Shown here: positions 61,299 to 64,000 of the stretch, one piece after another | Layout: every line of letters starts with the position of its first letter | Position numbering within the stretch: the first letter of the stretch is position 1 | Source of the DNA: Nocardioides caldifontis | Lineage (GTDB): Bacteria > Actinomycetota > Actinomycetes > Propionibacteriales > Nocardioidaceae | Direction: 5' to 3' | Assembly (NCBI RefSeq): GCF_008087345.1 | Contig: NZ_ML701735.1 | Location: forward strand, 124,001 to 188,000 | Length of the DNA: 64,000 nt | The notes under the pieces: model-generated | What the model saw: the letters and a program-made list of their open reading frames with translations, nothing else | Databases searched by the model: none | Told to the model about the DNA's origin: nothing | Position numbers and translations under genes: made by a program

Positions 61299-62287
61299 GC
61301 GGCTTCGAGGTCCTGCCCGTCACCGGCGTCGGCGAGGTGGGCCCGGACGCCGACCTGGCCCGGATCCTCCTCGACCATGCCGAGCTGCGCGACGGCGACG
61401 TGCTCGTGGTGACGAGCAAGGTGGTCGCCAAGGCCGAGGGACAGACCGTCCGGGGCGAGCGCGAGGAGCTGCTCGCCTCCGAGACCGACCGGGTGGTGGC
61501 CCGGCGCGGTCCGACCACCATCGTGCGCACCCACCACGGCCTCGTCATGGCCGCCGCCGGCATCGACGCCTCCAACACCGCCCCCGGCACCGTGGTGCTC
61601 CTCCCCCGCGACCCCGACGGGTCCGCCCGGGCCCTGCGCGACCGGCTCGCCGAGCTCGGCGGGGTCTGGGTCGCGGTGGTGGTCAGCGACACCAGCGGCC
61701 GGGCCTGGCGCCACGGCCAGACCGACATCGCCGTCGGCGCCGCGGGGCTCGTGGTCCTCGACGACCACGCCGGCCGCACCGACCCCTACGGCAACCCGCT
61801 CGTGGTCACCGCCCCCGCCCTCGCCGACGAGCTGGCCGGCGCCGCCGACCTGGCCACCGGGAAGACCTCCGGCTCGCCCGCCGCGGTCGTGCGCGGCCTG
61901 GCGCACCTCGTGCTGCCGGCCGACGACCACGGCGCGGGTGCCTCGGCCCTGGTCCGCGAGGAGGAGGCCGACCTCTTCGGCTACGGGGCTCGCGAGGCGG
62001 TCCTCCGCGCGCTGGACGCCGACCCCTCGGCGGCGAGGGGGTTCGGTGCGCCGGCCACCCCCGAGGAGCTGGTCGCCGCGCTCGCCGCGGCGCTCGGTCA
62101 CGGCCCCGTCGTACGACGTGAGGGCGAGGGGGTCGTCGTCACCCTCCCCGGGGCCGACCCTCGGGCGCTGGGGCGGCTCGAGGAGCGGTCGCACGTCGTC
62201 GCACGGGCCCACCGGTGGCGTCCCGCGGACGGCACCGCCACGTCCGGGGAGGACCGCGTCCTCCGGTTCGCCCACCTCCTTTCGTAG
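61295..62287 (+). CDS. fbiB: F420-0:gamma-glutamyl ligase, FbiB without the C-terminal FMN domain
   Basis: Adds glutamates to F420-0. Residues about 1-245 are the CofE-like ligase domain: DVLVVTSKVVAKAEGQTVRG, VVARRGPTTIVRTHHGLVMAAAGIDASNT, VVVSDTSGRAWRHGQTDIAVGAAGLVVLDDHAGRTDPYGNPL, and ELAGAADLATGKTSGSPAAVVRG. Mycobacterial and Streptomyces FbiB (about 440-450 residues) continue into a nitroreductase-like FMN domain that reduces dehydro-F420-0. Here only ~85 residues follow, with no such signature, and the next gene starts at 62298. Length 330. The GTG overlaps the fbiA stop. Confidence 0.9.
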   Translation: MSGFEVLPVTGVGEVGPDADLARILLDHAELRDGDVLVVTSKVVAKAEGQTVRGEREELLASETDRVVARRGPTTIVRTHHGLVMAAAGIDASNTAPGTVVLLPRDPDGSARALRDRLAELGGVWVAVVVSDTSGRAWRHGQTDIAVGAAGLVVLDDHAGRTDPYGNPLVVTAPALADELAGAADLATGKTSGSPAAVVRGLAHLVLPADDHGAGASALVREEEADLFGYGAREAVLRALDADPSAARGFGAPATPEELVAALAAALGHGPVVRREGEGVVVTLPGADPRALGRLEERSHVVARAHRWRPADGTATSGEDRVLRFAHLLS

Positions 62288-62290
62288 ACT
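62285..62290 (+). promoter_or_regulatory. Predicted -10 element of the DUF3105 gene (leaderless)
   Basis: TAGACT, overlapping the fbiB stop codon, followed by 7 bases and GTG at 62298. No Shine-Dalgarno sequence precedes the start. Confidence 0.45.
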
Positions 62291-62297
62291 CCGCCCC

Positions 62298-63038
62298 GTG
62301 GCCAAGCCCAAGAAGGACGACCGCCGAGCCGTCGTCGAGCAGATGCGCCGGGAGCAGCAGCGCAAGGAGCGACGGCAGGGGTTCCTGATCGTCGGGTCCG
62401 CCGTCCTGGTGGGAGCGGTGATCCTCGGGTTCGCCGGCTGGCAGATCTGGAAGGCCGGCGAGGACGGCGGCAGCTCGAACCTCGCCTCCCTCGGGGTCGC
62501 CGCGGGCGAGGCCGGGTGCCAGGACGTCAAGGTGGAGGACGCCGTCGAGGGTGCCTCGGACCACCGTGACGAGGGCGAGAAGATCCTCTACGACGCGGCG
62601 CCGCCGGCGGCCGGACCGCACTGGGGGCAGTTCCTGCTGACCAACCAGATCCGGCCGTTCTGGACCACCGACGACCGGCCGCCGGTCGAGCGGCTGGTGC
62701 ACAGCCTCGAGCACGGCCACACGATCCTCTGGTACGACGAGACGATCGCCGAGGACTACGAGGCGCTCGAGCAGGTCGAGGACGTGGCCGAGGCCGCGGC
62801 GAAGAACGAGGACGCCGAGGGCAAGTTCATGGCCGCCCCGTGGACCGGCGACGACGGCGAGGCGTTCCCCGAGGGCACCCACCTGGCCCTCACCCACTGG
62901 TCCGTCGGCGGCGACGGCGACCCGTCCGGCGACCAGCAGGGCGTCTGGCAGTACTGCGAGCAGGTCAGCGGCGAGGTCGTGGAGGACTTCGTCGCGGAGT
63001 ACCCGCGGAGCGACGCCCCGGAGCCGAACGCCCCGTGA
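62298..63038 (+). CDS. DUF3105 membrane-anchored protein
   Basis: A 246-residue protein with a strongly basic cytoplasmic start (KPKKDDRRAVVEQMRREQQRKERRQ), one membrane helix (FLIVGSAVLVGAVILGFAGWQIW) and an extracytoplasmic DUF3105 domain. Conserved blocks are DEGEKILYDAAPPAAGPHWGQF and RLVHSLEHGHTILWYDE, whose His residues suggest metal binding. Function unknown. GTG 62298 is chosen from the TAGACT box and the family start. It is 3 bases from the next gene. Confidence 0.8.
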   Translation: MAKPKKDDRRAVVEQMRREQQRKERRQGFLIVGSAVLVGAVILGFAGWQIWKAGEDGGSSNLASLGVAAGEAGCQDVKVEDAVEGASDHRDEGEKILYDAAPPAAGPHWGQFLLTNQIRPFWTTDDRPPVERLVHSLEHGHTILWYDETIAEDYEALEQVEDVAEAAAKNEDAEGKFMAAPWTGDDGEAFPEGTHLALTHWSVGGDGDPSGDQQGVWQYCEQVSGEVVEDFVAEYPRSDAPEPNAP

Positions 63039-63041
63039 TCC

Positions 63042-63521
63042 ATGGGTGAGGCCCTGGCCCTCCTGGGGGTCTCGGTGGCCTCGGCGCTGATCCCGGTCAT
63101 CAACCTGGAGGTCTACCTCATCGGGCTGTCGGCGCTCGCCGACGACGACCGGCTGTGGTACCTCGCCGCGGTCGGCGGGCTGGGCCAGCTCCTCGGCAAG
63201 ATCGTCTGGTACTACCTCGGCGCCAACGCGCTGCGCTGGGGGTGGGTGCGCAAGAAGATGGAGAACCCGAAGGCGCAGGCGAAGCTCGAGCTCTGGCAGC
63301 GCCGCACGCAGGAGCGCCCGCTGCTGGGCGCGGGGCTCCTGGTCGTCTCGGGGTTCTCGGGGTTCCCGCCCTTCGCCGTGGTGGCGGTGCTCGCCGGGCA
63401 GCTGAGGATGAACCTCGTGGTGTTCGTCGTCGGCACGATGGTCTCGCGCACGCTGCGCTTCGCGGTCTTCCTGTACGCCGGCAAGGAGGCGTTCGACCTC
63501 CTGCCGGGGCTGGGGTTCTGA
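63042..63521 (+). CDS. Small VTT/DedA-like membrane protein
   Basis: A 159-residue polytopic protein with about four helices. The arrangement PVINLEVYLIGLSALADDDRLWYLAAVGGLGQLLGKIVWYYLGANALRW and VVSGFSGFPPFAVVAVLAGQLRMNLVVFVVGTMVSRTLRF recalls VTT-domain (SNARE-associated, YqaA/DedA-like) transporters, including the central Gly-rich re-entrant segment and Arg in the last helix. Substrate not known. ATG 63042 is 3 bases after the DUF3105 stop. Confidence 0.75.
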   Translation: MGEALALLGVSVASALIPVINLEVYLIGLSALADDDRLWYLAAVGGLGQLLGKIVWYYLGANALRWGWVRKKMENPKAQAKLELWQRRTQERPLLGAGLLVVSGFSGFPPFAVVAVLAGQLRMNLVVFVVGTMVSRTLRFAVFLYAGKEAFDLLPGLGF

Positions 63522-63534
63522 CGGGGCCGGCGGG

Positions 63535-64000
63535 TCAGCCCGGGAGCCACTCCACGCCGCACTCGACGCGGGTCCCGCCCTCCGGCTTGCCCTCCTCGGG
63601 GACCACCGCCTCGTCCCCGAGCGCCACCTCGCGCAGGACCGCGCGGTCGCCGACGACGGCGCCGGGGCCGAGCACCGAGTCCTCCACGACCGCGCCGGCA
63701 CCGACCCGGGCGCCGGGCATCAGCACCGAGCCGCGGACCGCCGCGCCCTCCCCGACGAACGCACCGGCCAGCACGGACGAGCCGAGCCCGACCGCGCCCT
63801 GCACCTCCGCGTCCGGCGCGACCAGCACGCCGTCGGCGGGCGGCGTGACCGCCGGCGTCGGGGCCACGCCGGTGACGACGTCGCGGGACGCCTCGACGAG
63901 CGCCTGCGGGTTGCCCACGTCGCGCCAGTACGCCGACTCGACGTGGCCCACGACGAGGGCGCCGGAGGCGACCAGCTCGGGGAACGTCTCGCGCTCGACC
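63535..64000 (-). CDS. manC: Mannose-1-phosphate guanylyltransferase, C-terminal part (cut by the window edge)
   Basis: The last 154 residues of an NDP-sugar pyrophosphorylase; the 5' part lies beyond 64000. The fragment begins VERETFPELVASGALVVGHVESAYWRDVGNPQALVEAS, where YWRDVGNP is the typical end of the catalytic domain of actinobacterial GDP-mannose pyrophosphorylases. A left-handed beta-helix of hexapeptide repeats follows (GLGSSVLAGAFVGEGAAVRGSVLMPGARVGAGAVVEDSVL). With ManB it makes GDP-mannose. Location matches Rv3264c. Confidence 0.85.
   Translation of the reverse strand, partial: VERETFPELVASGALVVGHVESAYWRDVGNPQALVEASRDVVTGVAPTPAVTPPADGVLVAPDAEVQGAVGLGSSVLAGAFVGEGAAVRGSVLMPGARVGAGAVVEDSVLGPGAVVGDRAVLREVALGDEAVVPEEGKPEGGTRVECGVEWLPG

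Overview
The window is about 64 kb of very GC-rich DNA with dense coding, many GTG starts and 4-base start/stop overlaps. It carries actinobacterial markers: a WhiB protein, coenzyme F420 genes (fbiA/fbiB), MtrA-MtrB-LpqB, a mycothiol-type maleylpyruvate isomerase domain, the ~1645-residue NAD-glutamate dehydrogenase and Ku-dependent end joining. Gene content fits a free-living member of the Nocardioidaceae (Nocardioides-like), by inference. No integrase, transposase, phage gene, CRISPR array, rRNA or tRNA was seen.

Layout. 0-3.8 kb: secreted metzincin protease, prfB and a DUF2235 alpha/beta hydrolase. 3.9-8.3 kb: a minus-strand Tad/Flp pilus operon (tadA, tadB, tadC, a short pilin-like protein, two TadE-like and one TadG-like protein). 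8.3-8.85 kb: a hairpin-rich stretch without genes. 8.8-12.5 kb: a DoxX-like protein and a split non-homologous end-joining set (LigD-type polymerase domain, ATP-dependent ligase and divergent ku). 12.5-18.2 kb: amidase, ABC-2 exporter, and a bacteriophytochrome fused to a PP2C phosphatase. 18.2-25.6 kb: NAD-glutamate dehydrogenase, a DUF2505 protein and pruA with a coupled 57-residue membrane protein, so P5C to glutamate to 2-oxoglutarate is encoded together. 25.6-31 kb: DUF6912 protein, WS/DGAT acyltransferase, a membrane protein, and a second Tad-type pair (CpaE-like and CpaB-like).

From about 31 to 64 kb the order and strands of a core gene set match the Mycobacterium tuberculosis Rv3235-Rv3264c segment as I recall it: DUF6459/Rv3235, secA, hpf, comF, lpqB, mtrB, mtrA, ahcY, the SIS protein, manB, DUF3499, the Rv3259-like protein, whiB, fbiA, fbiB and manC. 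Two blocks interrupt this backbone. One (36.3-43.5 kb) holds a methyltransferase-like gene, a large SARP/AfsR-type activator, an FAD monooxygenase fused to an MDMPI domain, and an AlkX-type glycosylase. The other (45.3-48.9 kb) holds a membrane protein and a NarL-type two-component pair.

Observations most worth a second look: 11-base-spaced CTCAACG repeats in front of two genes of the SARP block; the phytochrome-PP2C/ABC-exporter operon with a readable leaderless promoter; an FbiB lacking the C-terminal FMN domain; a WS/DGAT enzyme with the second active-site His replaced by Gln; and a cluster of five 20-base elements in both orientations between DUF6459 and secA. Several genes appear to be transcribed leaderless from TANNNT boxes 6-7 bases before GTG or ATG.
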